This document shows positions 1 to 9,916 of a DNA stretch of 59,637 nt, in pieces. The translations under genes and the position numbers were made by a program. The number at the start of each line of letters is the position of its first letter. Position 1 is the stretch's first letter. The notes beneath the pieces are model-generated. The model saw only the letters and a list, made by a program, of their open reading frames with translations, was not told the origin of the DNA and ran no database searches. The stretch is from an uncultured Deefgea sp. (lineage in GTDB: Bacteria > Pseudomonadota > Gammaproteobacteria > Burkholderiales > Chitinibacteraceae): positions 1 to 59,637 of the forward strand of contig NZ_CAMTIA010000016.1 in NCBI RefSeq assembly GCF_947072475.1, read 5' to 3'.

Positions 1-1218
1 GACCGAGCCTTTTAAAATCTGAAAAGTGGTAAAACCCAAAGCATGGGCAATGGGTAGCAATTGGTTGTCTAACCACGCAATCGGGATAAACACCCCCACC
101 GCCAGTACCGTGCCCGGCACCGCATAGCCTACCGTGGCGATGCGCACCAAGACTGAGGTGATTTTGGCGGGATAGCGGCGCTGCACATACACCATTAGCA
201 AGGCCAGCACCGTGACAATCAATGCCGCCAGTAAAGAGATGCCGATCGAGCGCAAAATAAACCCCGGATAGCGTGAATCAAAATCCTCACGCCACACTTC
301 AGCACACCAAACTAGCAGTTGCGCCATCGGAATTAAAAACGCCAGCAATAGCACCAAAGTACACACTGCGGTGGCCCAACGACCTTGCGAGCGCGTTAAG
401 ATAATGCGTTCACGCGCCACAATCCGGCCATGATAGCGGCGAGCGCCCCGCCCCCAACGCTCAAGCCCGAGCATCAGCAGAACCAACAACACCAGCAAAG
501 ACGCCAGTTGCGACGCGGCAGTGAGGTTAAATAATGAAAACCACGATTTATAAATTGCGGTGGTAAAGGTATCAAAATTAAAAATCGACACCGTACCAAA
601 ATCAGCCAATGTCTCCATCAGCGCCAAGGTCACCCCAGCAATCAACCACGGGCGCGCCATGGGCAAAGCCACGGCAAAAAACGCCCGAGGCCGAGACATA
701 CCCAACATCTGTGCGGCCTCAAGTGCGCGTTTACCTTGAGTTAAAAACGCATTTCTAGCGAGCAAATACACATAGGGATAAAACGCCAGCGACATCACCA
801 AAATCACCCCGCCAGTACTGCGAATGCGCGGAAACCATGCTGACGAGCCCGTCCATTCACGCAATAGCGTTTGCACCGGCCCGGTAAAATCTAACAACCC
901 CACCATGACAAAAGCCAGCACATAGGCTGGCATGGCCAAAGGCAGCATTAAAGCCCAAGCAAAAAACTGTCGCCCGGGGAACTGGCATACGGCGGTAAGC
1001 CAAGCCAGCGGTACGCCCAAGAGCAATACCCCTAGCCCCACGCCTACGATTAAGATCAGGGTATTTTTGAGCACCTCGGGCAGCACATATTCAGATAAAT
1101 GCTGCCAAATTTCAGGCTCGGGATGCAAGAAAGACCCCATCACCACCAAAAGCGGAATCAGGGTCAGCAATGCAATTGGCAACAGCAACACCGCACCGCG
1201 TGGAGACATAAAACGCAT
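1..1218 (-). CDS. fbpB: Iron(III) ABC transporter permease, C-terminus cut by window edge
   Basis: This is the inner-membrane permease of a ferric-iron ABC importer. It would accept Fe3+ from the periplasmic binding protein encoded just upstream (1421-2416) and pass it inward using a separate ATPase that is not in the window. The reading frame is open from the ATG at 1218 to base 1, 406 codons, so roughly the last quarter of a protein of about 540 residues is missing. The translation is strongly hydrophobic and begins MRFMSPRGAVLLLP. An EAA loop, the ATPase-docking signature of such permeases, is visible as EAAQMLGMSRP about halfway along. The length before the cut fits the fused two-module FbpB type. 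The family is clear; iron specificity rests mainly on the neighbouring binding protein. Confidence 0.88.
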   Translation of the reverse strand, partial: MRFMSPRGAVLLLPIALLTLIPLLVVMGSFLHPEPEIWQHLSEYVLPEVLKNTLILIVGVGLGVLLLGVPLAWLTAVCQFPGRQFFAWALMLPLAMPAYVLAFVMVGLLDFTGPVQTLLREWTGSSAWFPRIRSTGGVILVMSLAFYPYVYLLARNAFLTQGKRALEAAQMLGMSRPRAFFAVALPMARPWLIAGVTLALMETLADFGTVSIFNFDTFTTAIYKSWFSLFNLTAASQLASLLVLLVLLMLGLERWGRGARRYHGRIVARERIILTRSQGRWATAVCTLVLLLAFLIPMAQLLVWCAEVWREDFDSRYPGFILRSIGISLLAALIVTVLALLMVYVQRRYPAKITSVLVRIATVGYAVPGTVLAVGVFIPIAWLDNQLLPIAHALGFTTFQILKGSV

Positions 1219-1240
1219 TAGAAATCCAAAAATATGAAAA

Positions 1241-1263
1241 AGGCAGCCGATTAACGGCTGCCT
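1241..1263 (-). terminator. Hairpin between iron-binding protein and permease genes
   Basis: A perfect 9-bp stem (AGGCAGCCG / CGGCTGCCT) with a 5-nt loop is followed on the minus strand by T-rich sequence. It lies between the binding-protein stop and the permease start. Such a partial terminator is a known way to make far more binding protein than permease from one transcript. That it acts this way here is inferred. Confidence 0.7.
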
Positions 1264-1420
1264 ATCGATTGTAATCGGACGCAGGCCATATGCCACGATT
1301 TGATTACAATAAAATGATAACAAAGTACGGCATCGCCATTTTAGCAAAAAACCTCAAAACACACTCAAACCGACAACAACACGGTGTTTTGCTGCCAAAG
1401 GGCGCGCACTGCCGCTGAAA

Positions 1421-2416
1421 TTATTTATACCCAGCACGATCCATCAATTTAACCGCTTGCGACTGCAATTCACCGGCCTTACTCATATTGATTAAGTTTT
1501 GCTTAAATGGGCCCCAAGAAGCCACCAATTGATCGGGCTTAACCGCTGGATTAACCGGGAATTCCATGTCTTTATCGGCGTAGATATTTTGCGCTTTTGG
1601 CGACGACAACCATTCGATCAACTTCAAAGCACCCGCTTCGTTTTTAGCGTAGCGCGTCACACCAGCGCCAGACACATTGACATGCACGCCTTCGGCTTTT
1701 TGATTGGCCCAGAATAATTTAGCGTTAAATTTAGGGTCTTTCGCAACAATTCGGCCGTAATAATAGGTATTGGCAATACCAACACCACACTGACCGGCCG
1801 CAATCGCTTCCAGCAATTTAGTGTCGTCAGGGAATACATTGGTCGCTAAATTGGCCACCCAGCCACGAACAATTTGTTCGGTCTTGGCTTCGCCATATTG
1901 CGCAATCATCATCGCAACCAAAGATTGGTTGTAGACTTTTTTACTAGTACGTAAGCATAGTTTGCCTTTCCACTTTGGATCGGCCAAGTCTTCATACGTC
2001 GACAACTGATCGGCACTGACTAACTCTGGATTGTAAAACATGGTGCGCGCGCGCACTGACAGGCCATACCACTGCCCTTTTTGATCACGCAAATGCGCTG
2101 GAATATTGGCATCGAGTACTTTTGAGCTAACAGTTTTAAGTAAGCCCAAATTAGCTGCCTGCCAAAGATTACCGGCATCCACCGTAATCAGCATGTCCGC
2201 TGGTGTATTACTGCCTTCGGCTTGTAACCGCGCCATCAGTGGGCCTTCTTTATCGGTCAACACTTTGACTTCAACGCCAGTTTGCTGCGTATACGCATCA
2301 AACAAAGGCTTAATCAATTGCTCGTTGCGGGCACTATATACAGTAACCGTTTCCGCCTGAGCAAAGCCCGACATCAAAGACAAGGTCAACACAGAGAATG
2401 CGATGCGTTTCATCAT
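1421..2416 (-). CDS. fbpA: Periplasmic iron(III)-binding protein of ABC transporter
   Basis: This is a 331-residue FbpA/FutA-family solute-binding protein that captures ferric iron in the periplasm. Residues 1-21 form a classic signal peptide ending AQA. The mature protein starts [12 protein letters not shown], the usual opening of this family. The tyrosine cluster at residues 218-220 (NTYYYGR) matches the tyrosines that coordinate Fe3+ in FbpA. The permease follows 200 bp downstream on the same strand, separated by a hairpin, so the two probably form one transcription unit. A Fur-box-like sequence lies about 50 bp upstream, consistent with induction under iron limitation. Two adjacent Met codons (2416 and 2413) make the exact start uncertain by one residue. 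Confidence 0.92.
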   Translation of the reverse strand: MMKRIAFSVLTLSLMSGFAQAETVTVYSARNEQLIKPLFDAYTQQTGVEVKVLTDKEGPLMARLQAEGSNTPADMLITVDAGNLWQAANLGLLKTVSSKVLDANIPAHLRDQKGQWYGLSVRARTMFYNPELVSADQLSTYEDLADPKWKGKLCLRTSKKVYNQSLVAMMIAQYGEAKTEQIVRGWVANLATNVFPDDTKLLEAIAAGQCGVGIANTYYYGRIVAKDPKFNAKLFWANQKAEGVHVNVSGAGVTRYAKNEAGALKLIEWLSSPKAQNIYADKDMEFPVNPAVKPDQLVASWGPFKQNLINMSKAGELQSQAVKLMDRAGYK

Positions 2417-2466
2417 GAGTCATTCCAAAATAAAGAAGATAAAGTGCGGCCACTGTAGCACACAAT

Positions 2467-2485
2467 AGCAATCATTCTCAATATC
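2467..2485 (-). promoter_or_regulatory. Fur-box-like operator
   Basis: Read on the minus strand, the 19 bases GATATTGAGAATGATTGCT match the consensus Fur box (GATAATGATAATCATTATC) at 13 of 19 positions by my count. The site sits 51 bp upstream of the iron-binding protein start, where an iron-repressed promoter is expected. It also lies about 90 bp upstream of rdgC on the other strand, but rdgC is not known as a Fur target. Confidence 0.6.
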
Positions 2486-2575
2486 ATGTGCCATGCAAAC
2501 TGACTCTTTCACGCTTAAACTTTGCGTCTGCCGCCAGCAGCGCTACAATCGGCCACCCAGATAAAGGAAAGCCCC

Positions 2576-3487
2576 ATGCTTTGGTTTCGTAATTTACAAA
2601 TTTATCGCCTGAGTGCTGACCACGCGCTCACCAGCGAATCCATTGGCACCGAGTTGGCCAAACGTCCATTTGTGCCTTGCGGCAATATGGATATGCAAAG
2701 TTGCGGCTGGGTTGCACCCGCCCGTCATGCGCCAGAAGAATTCGCCTTCGTACGCCAAGATGCCGTGTTGATTAGCCTCAAAACCGAAGAAAAAGTGCTG
2801 CCTGCCGCAGTGATTAAAGACGAGCTCGATCAGCGCGTTTTACACATCGAGCAAGAAGAAAACCGCAAAGTCGGCCGTAAAGAACAGCGCGAAATGAAAG
2901 AGCGCATTACCGATGAGCTGTTGCCACGCGCCTTTACCCGCAGCCGCACCAACCGTGCTCTGCTCGATTTAGCCAATGGCTTAGTGATTGTCGATGCCGC
3001 GTCTGCCGCCAAAGCTGAATACCTACTCTCAACCTTGCGCGAAACATTGGGCAGCTTGCCTACGCGTTTGATTGATACCGAAATCAGCCCAGCGATGGCG
3101 ATGACCGATTGGCTAACGAGCGAACCACCCGCAGCTTTTAGCATCGGCCAAGATGCCGAACTTAAAGTGCCGGGCGACGAAGGCTCAATTGCCCGCTTTA
3201 AACGCCAAGTGATGGACTGCGAAGAAGTTCGCCAACATTTAGAAGCCGGTAAAATTGCCACGCGTTTGGCCTTAGCTTTTGGTGAACGACTCACGTTTAC
3301 GCTGACCGAAGCGCTAGAAATCAAATCACTGGCGATGCTTGACGTACTCAAAGACGAAGTCAAAGATATGGACGCCGAAACGCAAGACGCGCTCTTTGAG
3401 TCGCAAATGGCACTGTTGATTGGCGAGCTACGCGGGTTTATTCCTGAGTTAGTTAAAGCGCTGGGCGGCGAAACGCAAAAAATCTAA
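2576..3487 (+). CDS. rdgC: Recombination-associated protein RdgC
   Basis: RdgC is a ring-forming, sequence-independent DNA-binding protein that restrains RecA activity in the cytoplasm. The protein is 303 residues, the usual family length, and opens MLWFRNLQIYRLS, which is diagnostic. I chose the ATG at 2576 because an AAAGGAAA ribosome-binding site lies just upstream. A longer frame from a TTG at 2522 adds 18 residues not seen in the family. The gene stands alone, divergent from the iron-uptake genes. It is followed by a repeat-rich intergenic region. Identification is firm. Confidence 0.93.
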   Translation: MLWFRNLQIYRLSADHALTSESIGTELAKRPFVPCGNMDMQSCGWVAPARHAPEEFAFVRQDAVLISLKTEEKVLPAAVIKDELDQRVLHIEQEENRKVGRKEQREMKERITDELLPRAFTRSRTNRALLDLANGLVIVDAASAAKAEYLLSTLRETLGSLPTRLIDTEISPAMAMTDWLTSEPPAAFSIGQDAELKVPGDEGSIARFKRQVMDCEEVRQHLEAGKIATRLALAFGERLTFTLTEALEIKSLAMLDVLKDEVKDMDAETQDALFESQMALLIGELRGFIPELVKALGGETQKI

Positions 3488-3531
3488 GCCATTTAGTCGC
3501 CGACACCACCAAGTCAAAGACTAAAAAGCCA

Positions 3532-3743
3532 ACGCAGAGGCACAGAGACGCGGAGGAAATTCAGGGTTTTTCGATTGATTTTCTCTGTACCTTTGCGTCA
3601 AAAGCGACACCAGCAATGAAATTGAAGAAAAAAATGCCGCTCACTTGACTTAAGTGAACGGCATTACCGCTTAAACCGTCGTTTTTACTGGGGTTTAAGT
3701 TCTGACTTGGCTTTTCTCTGCGTCTCTGCGTCTCTGCGTCAAA
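3532..3743. repeat. Dispersed GACGCAGAG-type repeat, copy 1
   Basis: This fills most of the 319-bp gap between rdgC and the dienoyl-CoA reductase gene. Bases 3532-3666 are nearly identical to 32202-32335, with only scattered substitutions by eye. The block runs from an ACGCAGAGGCACAGAG motif through a shared central segment to a 14-bp hairpin. Bases 3707-3743 carry a further copy of the CGCAGAG motif in the opposite orientation, as in copy 3 at 46591-46737. Between them, CTTAAACC and GGTTTAAG can pair into another stem. No ORF is supported here. Confidence 0.8.
3633..3665 (-). terminator. Hairpin terminator within repeat copy 1
   Basis: The arms AATGCCGCTCACTT and AAGTGAACGGCATT pair over 14 bp with one mismatch and a 5-nt loop. 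On the minus strand the stem is followed by a run of seven Ts, the layout of an intrinsic terminator. It would end transcripts of the dienoyl-CoA reductase gene at 3807-5813. Confidence 0.7.
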
Positions 3744-3806
3744 AGATTTTTATTAAGTGAACAGCATGACGCTAACGAGGCTGTTTTTTATACGCCAAAC
3801 CGATAA

Positions 3807-5843
<2,037 letters not shown>

Positions 5844-6031
5844 TTAGCTTAGATCACCCTCGCTAGACTATTAGGGTTAATCACTCAGTCTCGATTAAAC
5901 GACACTTTTAGCCCCAAGCCCATCCAACAGCGCACACAATAAGCTGACACCATGTGTATTAGCAGCAAAGGAATATCCTGATTAGATGACCATCTCTGCC
6001 AGCAAAAAATTGCACTTATCGGCGCTGGTTT

Positions 6032-6107
6032 GCCAGCGAAAGCGCGGTCAACTGGGGTGATTCACGCCGATATCGGCATTGCTTTCGCGGGCAAGCCCGC
6101 TCCTACA
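6032..6107. repeat. REP-like palindrome cluster
   Basis: This lies in the 378-bp gap between the reductase and MFS genes. The core TTCGCGGGCAAGCCCGCTCC contains the stem GCGGGC-AA-GCCCGC and closely resembles REP elements of pseudomonads. An inverted copy of its left part lies at 6032-6043 (one mismatch over 12 bp). A perfect 12-bp palindrome GCCGATATCGGC occupies 6066-6077 between them. A related, decayed sequence occurs near 22710. The rest of the gap shows nothing I recognise. Confidence 0.7.
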
Positions 6108-6191
6108 GAATGCTGTTGACTTGGCTGCTCATCAGAAAGCGTATTGAGCACTACGATGCAGCACTGTTGTGTGCTGCGCCGTTCATCCCCA

Positions 6192-7331
6192 TCAGCGCCA
6201 ATCAACTCGTCGGGTGCACCAAGCAATCAATGTGGCCGCCAGCGCAATCACCGCCATGCCCCACGCCAAATTACTGGCATGAGCAATAAAGCCAATCAAC
6301 GGTGGCCCCATCAGCGCCCCAATCGAGCCCATGGTCGTCACTGCCGCTAACGCCACTGCGCCATGCTTGGCGGCTGCGGCATACACACACGGCGACACCG
6401 CCGCCACACCCAAACCGACCAAAGCAAAGCCGATTAAAGCCGGTACCACGCCACCGATCACCAGTGCCATCGCTAAACCAACGCCAGCTAATAAACCACC
6501 GCCCGTTAACATCCGCTCAGCGCCCCAGCGGGTACGCCAACCATCGCCCAGCCAACGCGCAATCAGCATGGTGCCGGACACACAGGCAATCCCCAGTGGG
6601 GCCAACTGCGCCGAAGCGCCAGCCATTTCTTTTAAATACAAAGCCGACCAATCGGACATCGACCCTTCAACCACCGTGCCGCACAGCGCAATCAAACCCA
6701 ACCACAATGCGATACCCTTAGGCATCACAAAGCGTTTGCCATTGGACTGCTCGGCATCTTTTATTTGCTCGGGCAACAAGCCTTTACGGGCAAAAGCCAC
6801 GCCAAGCCACAACAAACCAGCGGCAGAAACAAAATGAACCCATAAAGAATCCGTCAGCAGCGTCAGCCCAGAAGCAAACAACGCCGCCAGCAAACCGCCC
6901 AAACTAAATACCGCATGTAAGCGCGACATAATCGCCTGCTTACCCGCTAGCTCAACCTCAACCCCTTGCGAATTCATTGCGACATTTAGGCACGCCACGG
7001 CGATGCCTTCCAGCGCCATTACTGCCATGGCCAATGGAAAGGTCGGCGCTAAAGACAAGAAAATCAAAATCAATGGAATCGCCGCCCCGGCCAGTAAGCA
7101 GAGTTTTCTTGAACCGAGTTTATGCAGCAAAGTGGCGGTAATTGGAAAAGAAAATACCGCACCCAAACCGCTGGCCAACAATAAAATCCCCACCTCGGCG
7201 GCGCTTAAATCCAATTGCATTTTCAGCGTAGGAATGCGCGAAGCCCAAGTACCAAAATTAAAACCTAACACCAGAAATAAAGAAGCCACCGCCAGCTGAC
7301 TGCGGCGTAAAGAGACAGAAGAAATAATCAC
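6192..7331 (-). CDS. MFS transporter, YbjJ-like
   Basis: This 379-residue protein has about 12 hydrophobic segments and the look of the YbjJ branch of the major facilitator superfamily, for example the opening FLVLGFNFGTWASRIPTLK. It is an inner-membrane secondary carrier whose substrate cannot be read from sequence. The start is a GTG whose bases overlap the TGA of the upstream FlhB-like gene by 4 nt, which suggests translational coupling at the end of the flagellar cluster. No link between this carrier and flagella is known to me, so the arrangement may be chance. The gene is followed by REP-like palindromes. Confidence 0.82.
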   Translation of the reverse strand: MIISSVSLRRSQLAVASLFLVLGFNFGTWASRIPTLKMQLDLSAAEVGILLLASGLGAVFSFPITATLLHKLGSRKLCLLAGAAIPLILIFLSLAPTFPLAMAVMALEGIAVACLNVAMNSQGVEVELAGKQAIMSRLHAVFSLGGLLAALFASGLTLLTDSLWVHFVSAAGLLWLGVAFARKGLLPEQIKDAEQSNGKRFVMPKGIALWLGLIALCGTVVEGSMSDWSALYLKEMAGASAQLAPLGIACVSGTMLIARWLGDGWRTRWGAERMLTGGGLLAGVGLAMALVIGGVVPALIGFALVGLGVAAVSPCVYAAAAKHGAVALAAVTTMGSIGALMGPPLIGFIAHASNLAWGMAVIALAATLIAWCTRRVDWR

Positions 7332-7678
7332 AAGGAGTCCGTCGGATCAACAACTAAAGGCGCAGCCTGCGGCTCGCTTAAAGCAGATAAATGACTAAAA
7401 TCAGGCGCGGTGACGGTATCACCCCGCTCGAGCATATAAATAAACGCCAGCAATTCTGCCACAGCGCGATACAGCTGCGCTGGAATCTGGCTGTCTAAAT
7501 CAACTTGCATCAATAAAGACACCATTTCTGGAGAATCATGCACAAAGATACCGGCCTCTTTGGCTTTTTCGATAATGCGTTCGGCCAATAAACCTTGCCC
7601 TTTAGCCACCACGCGCGGCGCACTACTACCCTCGCGATACGCCAGCGCCACCGCGCGTGATAAGGGTTTATGGCTCAT
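7328..7678 (-). CDS. FlhB C-terminal-domain homologue (EscU/YscU/FlhX type)
   Basis: This small cytoplasmic protein of 116 residues corresponds to the C-terminal export-switch domain of FlhB. The visible match runs from ALAYREGSSAPRVVAKGQG to IPAQLYRAVAELLAFIYML. It lacks the transmembrane part and the self-cleaving NPTH motif: the equivalent stretch reads SSAPRVVAKG. Such stand-alone FlhX/YlqH proteins are often found beside fliK-like genes and can partly replace the FlhB C-terminus in specificity switching. I use the ATG at 7678. A longer frame from 7720 would place 14 unrelated residues in front and overlap the upstream gene more deeply. As drawn, it overlaps the FliK-like gene by 11 nt and the MFS gene by 4 nt. 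Confidence 0.82.
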   Translation of the reverse strand: MSHKPLSRAVALAYREGSSAPRVVAKGQGLLAERIIEKAKEAGIFVHDSPEMVSLLMQVDLDSQIPAQLYRAVAELLAFIYMLERGDTVTAPDFSHLSALSEPQAAPLVVDPTDSL

Positions 7679-8705
7679 TGCTAACCTGATATTGCACCAC
7701 ATTAAGTCCGGCAGCCGCAAAGCGCTCGAGCAAACTGGCTTGCTGTTGCTTAAGCAAATCAGCGGTATCGGCGTTTAGCGCATTAAAGCGCAAAGAAAAC
7801 TGCCCGTGTTGCAAGCTAGCAACAACACCCAACTCACCGAGCTTAGGCAAAGCTAAATCCAGTTTGGTCTGCCATTGCTGCTGCGCAGGGTTGTGCTCGC
7901 TATGCGCCTCGCCCTCGTTTTTTAACTCTAACTCCCAACGCAAAGGCTGATCGGGCCACGCCGCTCCTTGCCAAATCAAAGGCCGCTGCTCAAGTAAATC
8001 GACTTGCTGGCGAACCAATTGCCGCATCGCTTGCTCGGGCGGTAAATCCTCATTTTTTTTATTCAATAACAAGGCATCCGCCGCCATGGCCGTGGTTTGA
8101 CGCGCTAAAGGCAGATCACCCTTTGGCGTTTGTTCGGCACCAAGATTAAATTGCGCTTGAGGCTCTTTCAGCAAGGTTTGTAAAGGGCGCTGTCCGCTCA
8201 CCCATTCGGCTTGATGCGATTCATAAAACAAACCACTTTCTGCTAAACGCCCAGCCAATTGGCCCGCCAATTGCGCCGAATTGGGCGAGCCAACAAACAA
8301 AGGCTGCGCCTGTTGCAATACCGCCGTTTTGCCATCCGTTGGCGCGTTTAATACGGCGCTAAGCATCGCTGCGCCTTGACTTAATGCCACATTGGGCGGC
8401 GGTGCTAATGTCGGTTTGGCTTCAGGCTGAGCCAGACTAAAGGTGAGCGTTGGCGTTTTGGCCAACACCGTTAAATCCAGTGTTTCACCCGGTTGGGTAT
8501 TACGGGGTAGGTTGAGATCGAGCAACTGATCTTTAATCAGTACCGCAAAACGGCCATTGGGCAACAGATTGGTGACTGTTGCTTGAACTTTCTCGCCAAC
8601 AGTAAGGCGAATATCATCAGGGGAGAGTTTGACCGCTTCTAAAACACCTTGCTGACCGCGCAAATATTGCGTTAGCAAAGTGCTGGCCATATTGCCCGGC
8701 AGCAT
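7668..8705 (-). CDS. fliK: Flagellar hook-length control protein, FliK-like
   Basis: This 345-residue protein has a variable Gln/Pro/Ala-rich N-terminal two thirds and a C-terminal Flg_hook domain of about 90 residues, beginning near WPDQPLRWELELKNEG and including LGELGVVASLQHGQFSLRF. FliK is exported while the hook is built and signals FlhB to switch export from hook to filament subunits. Its neighbours, an FlhB C-terminal homologue and the filament-cap genes, support the call. The start codon shares one base with the stop of the DUF2802 gene (TAATG). Many betaproteobacteria have a second, canonical fliK elsewhere, so this may be a paralogue with a divergent role. Confidence 0.78.
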   Translation of the reverse strand: MLPGNMASTLLTQYLRGQQGVLEAVKLSPDDIRLTVGEKVQATVTNLLPNGRFAVLIKDQLLDLNLPRNTQPGETLDLTVLAKTPTLTFSLAQPEAKPTLAPPPNVALSQGAAMLSAVLNAPTDGKTAVLQQAQPLFVGSPNSAQLAGQLAGRLAESGLFYESHQAEWVSGQRPLQTLLKEPQAQFNLGAEQTPKGDLPLARQTTAMAADALLLNKKNEDLPPEQAMRQLVRQQVDLLEQRPLIWQGAAWPDQPLRWELELKNEGEAHSEHNPAQQQWQTKLDLALPKLGELGVVASLQHGQFSLRFNALNADTADLLKQQQASLLERFAAAGLNVVQYQVSNEP

Positions 8706-9100
8706 TAGTTGCGTTCCGCGCTACGATAAATCGCCACAATCAAATCAGCTTCGCCACGAGAAATACCACAAGCCGCCGCCACTTCCGGCGCATCGGCCCC
8801 GGTCTGCGCTAAACGAATCGCGTGGGCGTAAGGGGACTCTGGATCTTGCTGAATAAGTGATGACAAATTATCTTGCGATGTATTTGCATCAGTAGGGATT
8901 GATGCGGCAACCGCCGCCAATCGAATTTTAATTAACTCAAGGTCTTGTTTTAAAGCTAAAATTTCTGAATTTTGCTGTTGAATCAAAAATTGAGCATTAC
9001 TTTTTTTTTGTTTAAAAAAGAAGTAGAGTAGCTCGCCAATATAAAACAAAACAACGATCAAACTAGCATAAAACAATTGAGGCCACGTAATTACCAACAT
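8705..9100 (-). CDS. DUF2802 membrane-anchored protein of the flagellar cluster
   Basis: This 131-residue protein has one N-terminal transmembrane helix (about residues 8-28). A short, predicted coiled segment follows (about 30-65). The C-terminal domain ends AACGISRGEADLIVAIYRSAERN and resembles the helix-turn-helix-like DUF2802 domain. Proteins of this family commonly sit in flagellar operons of proteobacteria, but no biochemical role is established that I know of. It is packed tightly between fliT (18 nt upstream) and the FliK-like gene (1-nt overlap), so it is almost certainly co-transcribed with the flagellar genes. Confidence 0.75.
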   Translation of the reverse strand: MLVITWPQLFYASLIVVLFYIGELLYFFFKQKKSNAQFLIQQQNSEILALKQDLELIKIRLAAVAASIPTDANTSQDNLSSLIQQDPESPYAHAIRLAQTGADAPEVAAACGISRGEADLIVAIYRSAERN

Positions 9101-9118
9101 AATGCCGCCCTTGTTAAA

Positions 9119-9451
9119 TCATTCACCGAAATAAGCTTTATTTACTTTATTAAGATTACTAGCACCATGTAAAAACCCAGCCAAAAATGCTTTTCGCTCA
9201 ACAAATACCGCATCCAGTAATATTAAATTTTGATTCAACTTTGCCAATAGATCAAGCCAATCATTTTTCAGGCTTTGTGGTATCAAATTAATATCTAGCT
9301 GAGGGCTGCGCTGATATAAATCATGCAACTGCTGTTGAAGCTGTAAAGTTTTATCCCAATCCTCTTGTTCCGCAGCAAGCAACGCATCGCTCGACAGTTG
9401 ATATAATAGTTGAGTGCGGATTAAATCATGCTTTTCCATAGCTTGCTGCAT
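9119..9451 (-). CDS. fliT: Flagellar export chaperone FliT-like protein
   Basis: This is a small, mostly helical, glutamine- and leucine-rich cytoplasmic protein of about 110 residues directly after fliS, the position of fliT. In enterobacteria FliT is the export chaperone of the filament cap FliD and also restrains the FlhDC master regulator. The latter function is often absent outside enterics. Sequence conservation in FliT is low, so the call depends largely on length, helical composition and context. I use the ATG at 9451, preceded by GAGG. The first in-frame start (9484) would overlap fliS by 59 nt and an ATG at 9439 is also possible. Confidence 0.72.
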   Translation of the reverse strand: MQQAMEKHDLIRTQLLYQLSSDALLAAEQEDWDKTLQLQQQLHDLYQRSPQLDINLIPQSLKNDWLDLLAKLNQNLILLDAVFVERKAFLAGFLHGASNLNKVNKAYFGE

Positions 9452-9890
9452 CTCTAAGCGCCTCATTATTTTCTGTCGTAGCAAGTGCCTCTGAATTCAA
9501 TTGATTAGGTCCAATCGACTGCCAAGCTTCTTTTAACTGCGTCAACAGCGCTACGACATGACTCAATGCATCAACGTCATTATTTATATTTGCGTTTAAC
9601 AATTGAAAGCTTAAATATTCATACAGTCGATCTAAATTTTCAACCAATTCACCACCTTGCTCATGATCTAGCGCCAAGCGTAAACCGTCATCAATAATTG
9701 CAATTGCTTTTGAAATTGCTGCGCCTTTTTCTGCTATCTTGCCTTGCTCCATTTGAAAACGAGCCGTAACAACCGACTTAATTGCCCCTTCGTAAAGCAT
9801 TACAATCAATTGATGTGGACTAGCGCTTTCTACCACTAAATCTATACTGGCTTGGCCATACGCTGAGATGGCTTTTTTCATCATGCTCAT
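9426..9890 (-). CDS. fliS: Flagellin export chaperone FliS
   Basis: FliS binds the C-terminal disordered part of newly made flagellin, prevents early polymerisation and delivers it to the export gate. The 154-residue protein shows the family features: an opening AISAYGQASIDLVVESASPHQLIVMLYEGAI, followed by amphipathic helices with the LDHEQGGELVENLDRLYEYL segment. It lies 26 nt after fliD and overlaps fliT, the standard fliD-fliS-fliT order. Starts at 9890 or two codons later are both possible. Confidence 0.92.
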   Translation of the reverse strand: MSMMKKAISAYGQASIDLVVESASPHQLIVMLYEGAIKSVVTARFQMEQGKIAEKGAAISKAIAIIDDGLRLALDHEQGGELVENLDRLYEYLSFQLLNANINNDVDALSHVVALLTQLKEAWQSIGPNQLNSEALATTENNEALRDAASYGKA

Positions 9891-9916
9891 TCTTTTTACC
9901 TCATACCACTACTGTT

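Noticed and set aside
6302-6837. Long plus-strand frames inside the MFS gene
   Set aside because: The translations are low-complexity Pro/Thr/Ala sequences complementary to transmembrane helices, typical shadows.
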